DNA of 64,000 bases from Thermaerobacter subterraneus DSM 13965 (GTDB taxonomy: Bacteria > Bacillota > Sulfobacillia > Thermaerobacterales > Thermaerobacteraceae): assembly GCF_000183545.2 (NCBI RefSeq), contig NZ_JH976535.1, positions 1,231,890 to 1,295,889 of the forward strand. The letters run 5' to 3'. The notes below the pieces were generated by a model. That model was not told where the DNA came from. It did no database searches and saw nothing but the letters and a program-made list of their open reading frames with translations. Both the position numbers and the translations under genes were made by a program. Positions 33,446 to 41,702 of the stretch are shown in pieces. How positions within the stretch are numbered: position 1 is the first letter of the stretch; each line of letters starts with the position of its first letter.

Positions 33446-35239
33446 GTGGCCAGGGAGTTGCACGACCCTGCAACGGGTGCACCCAGGACCTTGACCGGAG
33501 AGTTCAACTGGAAGGTGGGCGGGCAGCAGGGCGAGGGCATCGACAGCACGGGCGAGATCGTGTCCCAGACCCTCAACCGCCTGGGCTATTACGTCTACCA
33601 GTACCGGCACTTCATGTCCCTGATCAAGGGCGGCCACACCAACTACAAGGTGCGGGCCGCGGACCATCTGATCCGGCATCACGGGGACGAGCTGCACGTC
33701 CTCATCGCCTTCGACCAGAAGACCATCGACCACAACCTGCACGAGCTGGTCCGGGACGGCGTGGTGGTCTACGACGACACCTTCAAGGCGCGGGTTCCCG
33801 AGGGCCGGCCGGTGCGGGTCTACGGCGTGCCGCTGACCAAGATCGCCCGGGAGCTGGGCAACCCCATCATGAAGAACATGGTCGCCGTGGGCGTGACCGC
33901 CGCCCTGGTGGGCCTGCCCGTGGAGGAGTTCCGGCCCACCATCGAGGCGCGCTTCGGCGGCAAGGGCGACCAGGTGGTCGAGCTCAACATGGAGGCCCTG
34001 CGCCGGGGATTCGAGTACGGCGTTCGGGAGATCGGCCAGGTGGCCACCCTGCCCCGGCGCCCCCAGGTGCAGCGGCGCCTGTTCATCTCCGGCAACGAGG
34101 CCATCGCCTTCGGCGCCCTGGCGGCCGGCTGCCGCTTCCTGGCCGCCTATCCCATCACGCCGGCCACGGAGATCATGTACTGGTTCCTCAAGAACTTCCC
34201 GAAGTACGGCGGCGTGGTGGTCCAGGCGGAGGACGAGATCGCGGCGGTCAACATGGCCATCGGCGCCAACTATGCGGGCGTCCGGGCCATGACCTCCACC
34301 TCGGGGCCGGGCATCTCCCTCATGCAGGAGGCCGTGGGCCTGGCCGGGATGTCGGAGACGCCGCTGGTCGTCGTCGACGTGATGCGGGGTGGCCCCTCCA
34401 CGGGCCTGCCCACCAAGACGGAGCAGAGCGACCTGAACGAGCTGATCTTCGGCACCCACGGCGAGATCCCGCGCATCGTGCTGACCCCGGCCACGGTGGA
34501 GGACTGCTTCTACCTGGCGGTCGAGGCCTTCAACCTGGCGGAGCGCTACCAGTGCCCGGTCTACCTGGTGAGCGACCTCTCCCTGGGCATGTCGCGCCAG
34601 TCCATCGACGGCCTGGATTACAGCCGGGTGCGGATCGACCGGGGCGCCCTGATCACCCAGGAAGAGCTGGACGCCATGGAGCGCGGGGCCTACAAGCGCT
34701 ATCTGGTCACCGAGTCCGGAATCTCCCCGCGCAGCCTGCCGGGCATGCGCAACGGCCGCTACGTGGCGCTGGGCAACGAGCACGACGAGGCGGGCACCGA
34801 GGAGATCGAGGACACCGCCACCCGCGAGATCCAGATGAAGAAGCGCATGCGCAAGCTCGACAGCCTGGATCTCAGCGACTACGTCGACTACTACGGGGAC
34901 GAACCGGCGGAGCGGGTCGATCTGCTGCTGGTCGGCTGGGGATCCACCATCGGCCGCATCCAGGAGGCGGTAGCCCGCCTGGAAAAGGACGGCTACAAGG
35001 TCGGCCACCTGCACCTGCGGGCCCTGTACCCCTTCCCCCGGGCGAAGGTGCGCGGCTACCTGCAGGCGGCGCCCCGGGTGCTGGTGGTGGAAAACAACTA
35101 CACCGGCCAGCTGGCGGGGTATCTGGCGCGGGAAGTGGGCTTCCACGACAAGATCCAGAACTGCACCAAGTACGACGGCGACCCCTTCCTGGCCAGCGAG
35201 ATCTATTCCCGGGCGCGTGAGGTGTTGCTCCATGGCTAA
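33446..35239 (+). CDS. 2-oxoacid:acceptor oxidoreductase subunit alpha (KorA/PorA type)
   Basis: Large subunit of a two-subunit 2-oxoacid:ferredoxin oxidoreductase, linking pyruvate or 2-oxoglutarate to CoA and reduced ferredoxin. Residues about 10-180 are the gamma-type domain (NWKVGGQQGEGIDSTGEIV). The alpha domain follows (GNEAIAFGALAAGCRFLAAYPITPATEIMYWF; VVVQAEDEIAAVNMAIGANYAGVRAMTSTSGPG, positions about 260-305), then a transketolase C-type domain near the end. GTG 33446 has AAAGGGG 8 bases upstream; GTG 33437 is the other option. 597 residues. Overlaps the beta gene by 8 bases. Substrate preference cannot be fixed from sequence alone. Confidence 0.92.
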   Translation: MARELHDPATGAPRTLTGEFNWKVGGQQGEGIDSTGEIVSQTLNRLGYYVYQYRHFMSLIKGGHTNYKVRAADHLIRHHGDELHVLIAFDQKTIDHNLHELVRDGVVVYDDTFKARVPEGRPVRVYGVPLTKIARELGNPIMKNMVAVGVTAALVGLPVEEFRPTIEARFGGKGDQVVELNMEALRRGFEYGVREIGQVATLPRRPQVQRRLFISGNEAIAFGALAAGCRFLAAYPITPATEIMYWFLKNFPKYGGVVVQAEDEIAAVNMAIGANYAGVRAMTSTSGPGISLMQEAVGLAGMSETPLVVVDVMRGGPSTGLPTKTEQSDLNELIFGTHGEIPRIVLTPATVEDCFYLAVEAFNLAERYQCPVYLVSDLSLGMSRQSIDGLDYSRVRIDRGALITQEELDAMERGAYKRYLVTESGISPRSLPGMRNGRYVALGNEHDEAGTEEIEDTATREIQMKKRMRKLDSLDLSDYVDYYGDEPAERVDLLLVGWGSTIGRIQEAVARLEKDGYKVGHLHLRALYPFPRAKVRGYLQAAPRVLVVENNYTGQLAGYLAREVGFHDKIQNCTKYDGDPFLASEIYSRAREVLLHG

Positions 35240-36092
35240 GGTGGCGGATTTCCGGGCGGCGCGGCCCACGTGGTGCCCGGGTTGCGGTGACTTCGGCGTG
35301 CTGAACGCGCTGACCCGGGCGGTGATCGACCTGGGGTTGGAGCCCGAGGACGTGGTGGTCGTCTCGGGCATCGGCTGCTCGGGCAAGATCTCCCAGTACT
35401 TCGGCGGATACGGGTTCCACGGCATCCACGGCCGGGCGTTGCCCATCGCCCAGGGCGTCAAGCTGGCCAACCGGGAGCTGACGGTCATCGCTGCCGGCGG
35501 CGACGGGGACGGCTACGGCATCGGTCTGAGCCACGTGATCCACGCCATCCGGCGCAACGTCGATCTGACCTACATCGTGATGGACAACCACATCTACGGT
35601 CTCACCACGGGCCAGCTGGCGCCCACCAGCGACAAGGGCATGAAGACCAAGACGTCGCCCTACGGGTCGGTTGAGGAGCCCATCCGGCCCCTGGAGCTGG
35701 CACTGGCCCAGGGTTGCGGGTTCGTCGCCCAGGCCTTCTCCGGCGAGATCAACCACATGGCCGAGGTGTTCAAGAAGGCCATCCAGCACAAGGGGTTCTC
35801 GCTGGTCAATGTCTTCAGCCCCTGCGTGACCTTCAACAAGCTGAACACCTACGATTACTTCAAGGCGCGGCTGGTCAACCTGGACGAAGACCCGGACTAC
35901 GACCGTCACGACCGGGCCGCCGCCCTGCGCAAGGTGATGGAAACGGGCGGCATGGTGATCGGCGTGGTCTACGAGACCGACAAGCCGACCTTCGAAGAGC
36001 AGCTGCCCGGCTTTCCGGAGGAGGGCCTGGTCCAGCAGGACCTGGAGCTGGGCGAGGACGACTACCGGGAGCTGGAGGCCCAGTTCGCCTAA
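35232..36092 (+). CDS. 2-oxoacid:ferredoxin oxidoreductase subunit beta (TPP-binding)
   Basis: Thiamine diphosphate-binding subunit. N-terminal TWCPGCGDFGVLNAL is the iron-sulphur/TPP family signature, and the Mg-TPP motif is GGDGDGYGIGLSHVIHAIRRN with DNHIYGLTTGQLAPTS. 286 residues, normal for KorB/PorB of the two-subunit enzymes. ATG 35232 lies inside the end of the alpha gene, implying coupled translation and a 1:1 complex. The protein acts in the cytoplasm with ferredoxin as electron acceptor. Confidence 0.94.
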   Translation: MAKVADFRAARPTWCPGCGDFGVLNALTRAVIDLGLEPEDVVVVSGIGCSGKISQYFGGYGFHGIHGRALPIAQGVKLANRELTVIAAGGDGDGYGIGLSHVIHAIRRNVDLTYIVMDNHIYGLTTGQLAPTSDKGMKTKTSPYGSVEEPIRPLELALAQGCGFVAQAFSGEINHMAEVFKKAIQHKGFSLVNVFSPCVTFNKLNTYDYFKARLVNLDEDPDYDRHDRAAALRKVMETGGMVIGVVYETDKPTFEEQLPGFPEEGLVQQDLELGEDDYRELEAQFA

Positions 36093-36375
36093 AGGTTCGT
36101 GGCAAAGCTGCCGGAGGGCAAAGGGGGCCGGGCAGTCCACAGCAGGATGGGCCCGGCCCCGTCCTTTGGAACGCTTGGGTCGCGGTCCGGGCGGTGTCTC
36201 GCAGGAGCGGCTGCTCGCAGGTTGACCGCCCCGTGCCGCAGCGTAGCCTGCACCCATTGCGATCCGGCCCCTGCCGCCGGCCTCGGGCGGCTGTGATAAG
36301 GTGTATGAAAAAGGGGGGTGGGCGGCCCGGCGGCCGCGGCCCGGTTCGCTTGTCCCTGGCCAGGGAGGTGAGGGC

Positions 36376-36750
36376 ATGATCACCCTGACACCGGAAGCGG
36401 TGGCCAAGGTGAAGGAACTGCTGGCCGAGCGCCAGCGGGACGACCTGGCCCTGCGCGTCTTCATCCAGCCCGGGGGCTGCAGCGGCTTCAACTACGGGCT
36501 GGCCCTGGACTCCAACCTTCACGACGACGACACCGTGATCGATCAGGACGGGGTGCGGGTGGTGGTCGACTCCGCCAGCGCCCGCTTCCTCAAGGGTGCC
36601 CGGGTGGACTACGTCGAGTCGCTGTCGGGCTCGGGCTTCGCCATCCACAATCCCAACGCCGTCCACACCTGTGGCTGCGGCCAGTCCTTCCGCACCCGGG
36701 ACGAAGCCGGCCAGCCGGCCTCCTGTGACGAAGCGGGCGCCGCCCTCTGA
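36376..36750 (+). CDS. HesB/IscA family iron-sulphur cluster carrier
   Basis: A-type Fe-S carrier or assembly factor. The three invariant cysteines are visible: one in QPGGCSGFNYGL (about residue 36) and two in the HTCGCGQSF motif near 101-103. 124 residues from ATG 36376, with AGGGAGGTGAGG upstream. The C-terminal tail adds a fourth Cys (SCDEAG). It lies 280 bases after the Fe-S-dependent 2-oxoacid oxidoreductase genes and may supply clusters to them, though it has its own leader region (GTGATAAGGTGT near 36293 could be part of a promoter). Confidence 0.93.
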   Translation: MITLTPEAVAKVKELLAERQRDDLALRVFIQPGGCSGFNYGLALDSNLHDDDTVIDQDGVRVVVDSASARFLKGARVDYVESLSGSGFAIHNPNAVHTCGCGQSFRTRDEAGQPASCDEAGAAL

Positions 36751-36762
36751 AGGGCGGCGCCC
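36735..36762 (+). terminator. Terminator hairpin overlapping the HesB/IscA stop codon
   Basis: 12-bp perfect stem (GGGCGCCGCCCT at 36735-36746, loop CTGA, AGGGCGGCGCCC at 36751-36762) followed by CTGCTCTCT. The loop contains the stop codon. Confidence 0.65.
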
Positions 36763-36835
36763 CTGCTCTCTCCGGGGACCTGGGCGGCCCGTTCCTGGCG
36801 ATATGGCGGTCCCGGCACCGCCGTGAGGCTGCGCT

Positions 36836-38713
36836 TCACGCCTGCCGCGCCTGTCTCCCCTGTGCCGGCTGCGTTGCCGGCGCTGTGTGCCTCGCGGCGG
36901 CGCCGGGCGGCGCGGGTACGGTGGGCCGGGCTTCCGGGCCCGGGTCCGGTCCGCCGGGGGCCGGGGCCGTGGCCAGCCCCAGAAGGTAATATCGCAAGCC
37001 GTCGGCCAGAGCTTGCCAGGATGCCTCCAGGATGCTGGTGGAGACGCCCACCGTCCCCCAGCGGGCCCGGCCGTCGGTGGACTCCACCAGCACCCGTACC
37101 CGGGCTCCGGTGCCGGCATCCCCTTCCAGCACCCGCACCTTGTAGTCCACCAGGCGCACCTGCTCAAGATCGGGGTAGACCTCCGACAGCGCCTTGCGCA
37201 GGGCGGCGTCCAGGGCGTTGACCGGGCCGTTGCCTTCGGCCGCCGTGTGGACGATCCGCTCACCTACCCGGACCTTGATGGTGGCCTCCACCCGCGATCC
37301 CGCCGCCGGGTCGTGCAGGGCGGTGACCCGGTAGGACTCCAGGAGGAAGGGCCACCCGGGGTTGGCCGCCTCCGGGACGGGCGCTTCAGGGAAGGCCGCC
37401 TGCCCGCCCGGGGTGCCGGCGCTGCCCGCCGCCTGCTGTACTTCCCAGGCCAGCAGGGCCAGGGTGCCCTCGGCGCCTTCGAACTGGTAGCCTTCGTGCT
37501 CCAGCTCCTTGATCCGCTCCAGCAGCCGGGCCAGGGCCGGTTCGTCCAGCTCCGCTCCCAGCACATAGCGAAGGTTGGCGCGGCCGCTCAGCTCCGACAC
37601 CAGCACCCGGCGGTCGTTGCCCACCCGGGCCGGATCCACGTGCTCGTAGAGGGCCGGCTCCTTGAGCAGGGCGGAGACGTGGATGCCCGCCTTGTGGGCG
37701 AAGGCGTTGGCCCCCACGTAGGGCGCCTCCTCCCGGTGGGGGAGGTTGGCCACCTCGCTGGCGAAGCGGCTCACGGCGGTCAGTTCGGCCAGGGCCCCGG
37801 GGGGCAGGCAACGCAGGCCCAGCTTGAGCTCCAGGTTGGCGGCCACGGTGAGCAGGTTCGCGTTGCCGCAGCGCTCGCCGTAGCCATTGATCGTGCCCTG
37901 GACCATGCGGCACCCGGCGGCCACGGCGGCCAGGGAGTTGGCCACGCCGAGGCCGGCGTCGTCGTGGCAGTGGATGCCCAGGGGAGTCCGGGTGGCGGCG
38001 GCCGCCGCCCGGACGGCCCGGGTCACGGCGTCCGGCAGGGAGCCGCCGTTGGTGTCGCACAGGACGAGCCAGCTGGCGCCGGCTTCTTCCGCCGCGGCCA
38101 GCACGGCCAGCGCATACTCCGGGTTGGCGGCAAACCCGTCGAAGAAGTGCTCCGCGTCGAAGATCACCTCCCGCCCGTGAGCCACGAGGTGCGCCACCGT
38201 CTCCCGGATCATGGCCAGGTTCTCCTCCAGGCGGGTGCCCAGGGCGACGGTCACGTGCCGGTCCCAGGCCTTGCCCACCACGCAGACCGCCGGCGTGCCG
38301 GCGGCCAGGGCGGCCGCCAGGGCCGGGTCGTGCTGGACCGCTACGCCCGGGCGGCGGGTGCTGGTGAAGGCGACCAGCCGGGATCGCTGGAGGGGCTGGT
38401 CCTCCAGGGCCCGGAAAAAGGCGGCGTCCTTGGGGTTCGATCCCGGCCAGCCGCCCTCGATGTAGGGGATGCCGAAGTCGTCCAGGCGGCGCGCCAGGCG
38501 CAGCTTGTCGGCCAGGGTGAGGTGGATGCCCGCCCGCTGGGTGCCGTCGCGCAGGGTGGTGTCATAGAGCACCACGTCAACGGGCCCAGTCCCTGGTCCC
38601 GCGGCGAGGGATCCGGGGCCTGGACGCACTGCCGGGTGGGTGCGGCCGGGGGAACGCGCCTGGAGCGGGGCGCCGCCGGCCTGGGGGAGACGGGCTGCCT
38701 TGCCGTCGCCCAT
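36836..38713 (-). CDS. cimA: (R)-citramalate synthase
   Basis: Condenses pyruvate and acetyl-CoA to citramalate, the threonine-independent entry to isoleucine synthesis. HMGL-like barrel motifs: LYDTTLRDGTQRAGIHLTLADK, YIEGGWPGSNPKD, HCHDDAGLGVANSLAAV and NAFAHKAGIHVSALLK, typical of the TIGR00977 (CimA-like) group rather than LeuA. A C-terminal regulatory domain (about 480-590) should bind the feedback inhibitor. 625 residues, with a 40-residue Gly/Pro leader and a Pro/Ala tail. ATG 38713 follows AGGAGGTG. It is controlled by the T-box leader upstream, whose best specifier is an Ile codon. Confidence 0.92.
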   Translation of the reverse strand: MGDGKAARLPQAGGAPLQARSPGRTHPAVRPGPGSLAAGPGTGPVDVVLYDTTLRDGTQRAGIHLTLADKLRLARRLDDFGIPYIEGGWPGSNPKDAAFFRALEDQPLQRSRLVAFTSTRRPGVAVQHDPALAAALAAGTPAVCVVGKAWDRHVTVALGTRLEENLAMIRETVAHLVAHGREVIFDAEHFFDGFAANPEYALAVLAAAEEAGASWLVLCDTNGGSLPDAVTRAVRAAAAATRTPLGIHCHDDAGLGVANSLAAVAAGCRMVQGTINGYGERCGNANLLTVAANLELKLGLRCLPPGALAELTAVSRFASEVANLPHREEAPYVGANAFAHKAGIHVSALLKEPALYEHVDPARVGNDRRVLVSELSGRANLRYVLGAELDEPALARLLERIKELEHEGYQFEGAEGTLALLAWEVQQAAGSAGTPGGQAAFPEAPVPEAANPGWPFLLESYRVTALHDPAAGSRVEATIKVRVGERIVHTAAEGNGPVNALDAALRKALSEVYPDLEQVRLVDYKVRVLEGDAGTGARVRVLVESTDGRARWGTVGVSTSILEASWQALADGLRYYLLGLATAPAPGGPDPGPEARPTVPAPPGAAARHTAPATQPAQGRQARQA

Positions 38714-38740
38714 GGGGAATCACCTCCTGGGGGGTCTGGA

Positions 38741-39229
38741 TGCAAAAAGCCCCCGTCCCGAGGGACGGGGGCTTTCCTTTGCGATGCCATCCGCGGTACC
38801 ACCCTCATTGGCCTGCAGCCCCGCCGGACCGCTCCCACCAGGCTGGGCGGTGGGAGCCGGCGCGGGAGGAGACGGAGCATGGGCTGCCGGCCCTCTCGCC
38901 GGGCACGGCCCGCAAGGGGCGATGCCCTGTCCCGTTAACGGGAGAACCCGGCCGCGTCTACTGGGGTGGAACCCGGACGCGATGCAGGCGGCACCTGAAC
39001 GCGATGCAGGGAACCACCCGTTCGGGCGGCGGCGGGCCGGTTCCTGCCCCTGCTGCGGCAGGGGCAGGAACCGGCCTGGGAGGGGATCTTCCCGCGGGGC
39101 CGCCGGACGGGACTTTCAGCGCTCAGGTCCCGCTCTCTGGCCGGGCGGCCGCCGAGTACTCGTCCTCCCGGCGCCGTTGGGCACGATGAGGCCGGTCACG
39201 GCCGTTGTCACGGGGCTACCACGGTTTGC
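38741..39229 (-). promoter_or_regulatory. T-box leader upstream of cimA, probably tRNA-Ile
   Basis: Minus-strand T-box leader. Stem I words GACGAGTACTCGG and GCCAGAGAGCGGGACC are present. The best specifier alignment is GGGAAG-ATC-CCCTCCC, with ATC (Ile) at 39087-39085, though the base after the codon is C rather than the usual A. The T-box GAGGGTGGTACCGCGG ends near 38791, and its UGGU bulge fits an A73 tRNA such as tRNA-Ile. The terminator is a GC stem (AAAGCCCCCGTCCC with its complement, 38744-38777) followed by T's. Between them are an 18-bp hairpin (39036-39075) and two 24-base-spaced GCATCGCG repeats. Confidence 0.85.
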
Positions 39230-39234
39230 CGATT

Positions 39235-39263
39235 ACTATGGGGTCCCGGCGCCGGCCTGTCAA
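39235..39263 (-). promoter_or_regulatory. Promoter of the cimA T-box leader
   Basis: On the minus strand TTGACA (39263-39258), 17-base spacer, CATAGT (39240-39235): perfect -35, good -10, placed just before the T-box Stem I. Confidence 0.85.
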
Positions 39264-39324
39264 GGGGTCAGGCGGCTCTGGCCGGCGAGCCGGGACCTGG
39301 CGTTGGGGCCGCCGGGACGGCCCC

Positions 39325-39783
39325 TCACACCGCCGGGGTCGACCCGGGCCTGCGGATCCAGCCGCGCCGCACCAGCTGGTAGTAGATGGTGCAGCCCAGG
39401 CAGAACCCGCGGGTGGCGATGAAGGCCACCGTCGCCACCGCCAGCAGCGCCCCCCAGCCGACGATGGCGCCCCACAGGGGCGCCACCGGCGCCAGCAGGT
39501 ACAGGCCCGCGGCACCGATGCCGAAGAACAGGCTGGCCAGGGTCTGGTTGAAGCGCTGCACGTGGGCGTCTTCCCGCTCGGCCCCGGGCAGGCGGCGGGC
39601 CAGCAGCGGCCGGGCCAGGTGGAACACCAGGTGGGCCCGGGGACCGAAGACCAGAGGCAAAGCCAGCACGACCAGCCCGATCAGGGCGCCGGGGCGGAAC
39701 TGGAACAGGAAGCTCAGCACCGCGGCCAGGATGATGAAGGTCTGGTTGGCCCGCACCAGGGGCACCGGGATGCCGTCGTGCAC
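39325..39783 (-). CDS. DUF4395 family membrane protein
   Basis: Integral membrane protein of unknown function. The 152-residue product begins near RANQTFIILAAVLSFLF, has four hydrophobic helices (about 12-28, 34-52, 86-105, 107-125) and ends with FCLGCTIYYQLVRRGWI, a Cys-containing segment conserved in DUF4395. GTG 39783 is backed by GAGGAGGGA 6-7 bases upstream. The gene is followed on the same strand by the cimA promoter. DUF4395 proteins are often found near thioredoxin-like or sulphur-transfer genes; none is adjacent here. Confidence 0.8.
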   Translation of the reverse strand: MHDGIPVPLVRANQTFIILAAVLSFLFQFRPGALIGLVVLALPLVFGPRAHLVFHLARPLLARRLPGAEREDAHVQRFNQTLASLFFGIGAAGLYLLAPVAPLWGAIVGWGALLAVATVAFIATRGFCLGCTIYYQLVRRGWIRRPGSTPAV

Positions 39784-40151
39784 GGTGGATCCCTCCTCGG
39801 GGTAGGCGGCCAGGGGTCATCGGGCAGGCCGTGGGGCCGCTCACGCCTTACCCAAAAACCCTATCGACTTACTCGCAAATCCCTGGCCCGATTATGGGAC
39901 CCCGCCGTCATCCTCGTCAACGGCAAACTGCCCATCGGAAGACCCGCTCGAGGCGCCGCCGTTCGAGGCGCCCGCAGTGGCACCCCGGCCGGCGTCCCGG
40001 CCGTGACGGCCGGCGCTGCGGCCGTCACGGCCGGGGCTCACCGGGTCACCGGACCTGCTGTCCCCCCAGACACGGGAAACCCGCTCCTCAGGCCGCCGCG
40101 GGAACGGGCCGGTAAGGGCCGGTGCGGGCGGTGCGGCTCGGGTGGTGCGGC
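39784..40151. other. Intergenic region with a 15-bp hairpin
   Basis: No gene seen in about 370 bases. A perfect inverted repeat CCGGCCGTGACGGCC / GGCCGTCACGGCCGG (39997-40011 and 40020-40034, 8-base loop) lies downstream of the minus-strand monooxygenase gene and could end its transcript, but no T run follows. An AT-richer stretch at 39840-39900 may hold the promoter of the DUF4395 gene. Confidence 0.45.
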
Positions 40152-40499
40152 TCACACCCGGCGCAGCACCTCGTAAACCGCCAGCTCGCTGCGCGCTCCG
40201 GCGGAGGCCCCGGTGTCGCGATGGGCATGCTGGAAGTGGGCACTCCGGCGCCAGGCCTCGAACGCCTCCCGGGACTCCCAGCGGGTCACCACCAGGTACT
40301 CGCTGCGGCCGCCGGCGCCGCCCGCAGCATCCGCTGCGCCGGCCCCGGGATGACCGGCCGGGCCGGTCGCTTCCCTGCGCCAGAACTCGAATCCCAGGCA
40401 GCCGGGGACATCCTTCATGCCCGGGGAGCGGGAGAAGGCCTCCTCCAGGCGCTGCTCGGAGCCCGGTTCGGGCCAGATGCGGTTGATGACGATCAGCAT
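40152..40499 (-). CDS. Antibiotic biosynthesis monooxygenase-like (ABM/IsdG fold) protein
   Basis: Small dimeric alpha-beta barrel protein of the ABM superfamily, which includes haem-degrading IsdG/HmoB and quinol monooxygenases. The N-terminus MLIVINRIWPEPGSEQRLEEAF and the core YLVVTRWESREAFEAWRRSAHFQHAH are typical; the conserved Trp and His in the second segment are seen. A Gly/Ala insertion (about residues 47-64) lies between strands. ATG 40499 follows GGAGGAGGTAGG. 115 residues. Haem or quinone substrate is not decidable here. Divergent from the purine operon. Confidence 0.82.
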   Translation of the reverse strand: MLIVINRIWPEPGSEQRLEEAFSRSPGMKDVPGCLGFEFWRREATGPAGHPGAGAADAAGGAGGRSEYLVVTRWESREAFEAWRRSAHFQHAHRDTGASAGARSELAVYEVLRRV

Positions 40500-40828
40500 G
40501 GCACCTACCTCCTCCTTGCGGTGCAGGGCGCCCCGGGGGCATGGCCCTGCGCGGGGCTGGCCCGGGGCACGGGCGGGCGGCCCCTGGGCCCGATGATCCC
40601 CGGGGCGAAAAGCGCCTGCCGAATGCTGTTGAACGCCGGCGGCCCCCTGCCAACGGGCGCCATGGGGGCGGCGCCTTGCCCCAGGACCGCCCGGCCGCAC
40701 GGGTCGCGCCGGGCGGCGGCCGCTCCGCCGGGGGCCGTCCCCGTAGCGTGCAGGGTGGGCGGCGGGCGGCTCCCCTTCCCAGGGTTCCCCGGGCGGCCAC
40801 AGGGCTCCTGCCGTCCCGCCCGCCGCCG

Positions 40829-40930
40829 GTAACCGAACGTTCCTCCCGACAATGCGGGATTGACATTCGATAATGATCCGCCTGAAATGGGAGGTGGACG
40901 AGGAACGTACCCACTATACAACCGAACAAT
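40829..40930 (+). promoter_or_regulatory. pur operon promoter with PurBox-like operators
   Basis: Promoter TTGACA (40860-40865), 17-base spacer, TGAAAT (40883-40888). Two close matches to the Bacillus PurBox AWWWCCGAACWWT are seen: GTAACCGAACGTT (40829-40841) and ACAACCGAACAAT (40918-40930). A weaker inverted copy (GACATTCGATAAT, 40862-40874) overlaps the -35 element, so the first pair faces each other as in B. subtilis, but with 20 rather than 16-17 bases between. Suggests PurR repression relieved by PRPP; the purR gene is not in the window. Confidence 0.6.
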
Positions 40931-40973
40931 GGTCAGCAACCCGTTGCCATCCACGTACCGGGGAGGGATCACC

Positions 40974-41702
40974 GTGGAACGGGACGAACCGGCGGGCAGC
41001 CCGGCCGAAGCCCTGGGCGGGCGGGCCGCCGCGCCCCGGGTCGGCATCCTGATGGGGAGCGATTCGGACCTGCCCACCCTGCGCGAGACCTTCGCGGTTC
41101 TCGAGGAGCTGGACATCCCCTTCGAGGCCACCGTCGCCTCGGCCCACCGCACCCCCGAGCGCGTAGCCCATTACGCCACCACGGCTTCCGAGCGAGGCCT
41201 GGAGGTCCTGATCGCCGCCGCGGGCAGTGCCGCCCACTTGGCCGGCGTGGTGGCGGCCCATACCCTCCTGCCGGTGATCGGCGTGCCCCTCAAAGGCGGC
41301 GCGGCCGGAGGCCTGGACGCCCTGCTGGCTACGGCCCAGATGCCGCGGGGCGTGCCGGTGGCCACCGTCGCCCTGGACGGTGCAGCCAATGCCGCCCTGC
41401 TGGCGGCCCGCATCCTGGCCCTCAAGGATCCTCAGCTGCGCCGGCGCCTGGAGGCCTACCGGCAGCGCATGCAGGCCCGGGTGGAGGAGGCCGACCGGCG
41501 GCTGCAGGCCGAGCTGGGGAGGGCCACGGCCCACCTTCAGGAGGCCTCCGAGCCCCCGTCGCCGTCGCCGGCCCGGCCGGTGTCCCAGCCCCCGTCTCAT
41601 CCTCAGGCTCATCCTGGGTCCGAGCCGCAGCCCGAGCGCCAGCCCCAGCCCCGGTTTGGCGGCGGGCGGGCCACCCCCGGAGGGCAGGCGGTGGCCTCAT
41701 GA
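40974..41702 (+). CDS. purE: N5-carboxyaminoimidazole ribonucleotide mutase
   Basis: Moves the carboxyl group to form CAIR in purine synthesis. Motifs GILMGSDSDLPTLRE, SAHRTPERVAHYA, AAAGSAAHLAGVVAAHT and PVIGVPL identify class I PurE. 243 residues: the fold ends near residue 175, followed by a helical and then Pro/Ser/Gln-rich tail. GTG 40974 follows GGGGAGGG. It is the first gene of the purine operon. No purK, the usual source of N5-CAIR, is adjacent; in B. subtilis purK follows purE. Confidence 0.95.
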   Translation: MERDEPAGSPAEALGGRAAAPRVGILMGSDSDLPTLRETFAVLEELDIPFEATVASAHRTPERVAHYATTASERGLEVLIAAAGSAAHLAGVVAAHTLLPVIGVPLKGGAAGGLDALLATAQMPRGVPVATVALDGAANAALLAARILALKDPQLRRRLEAYRQRMQARVEEADRRLQAELGRATAHLQEASEPPSPSPARPVSQPPSHPQAHPGSEPQPERQPQPRFGGGRATPGGQAVAS

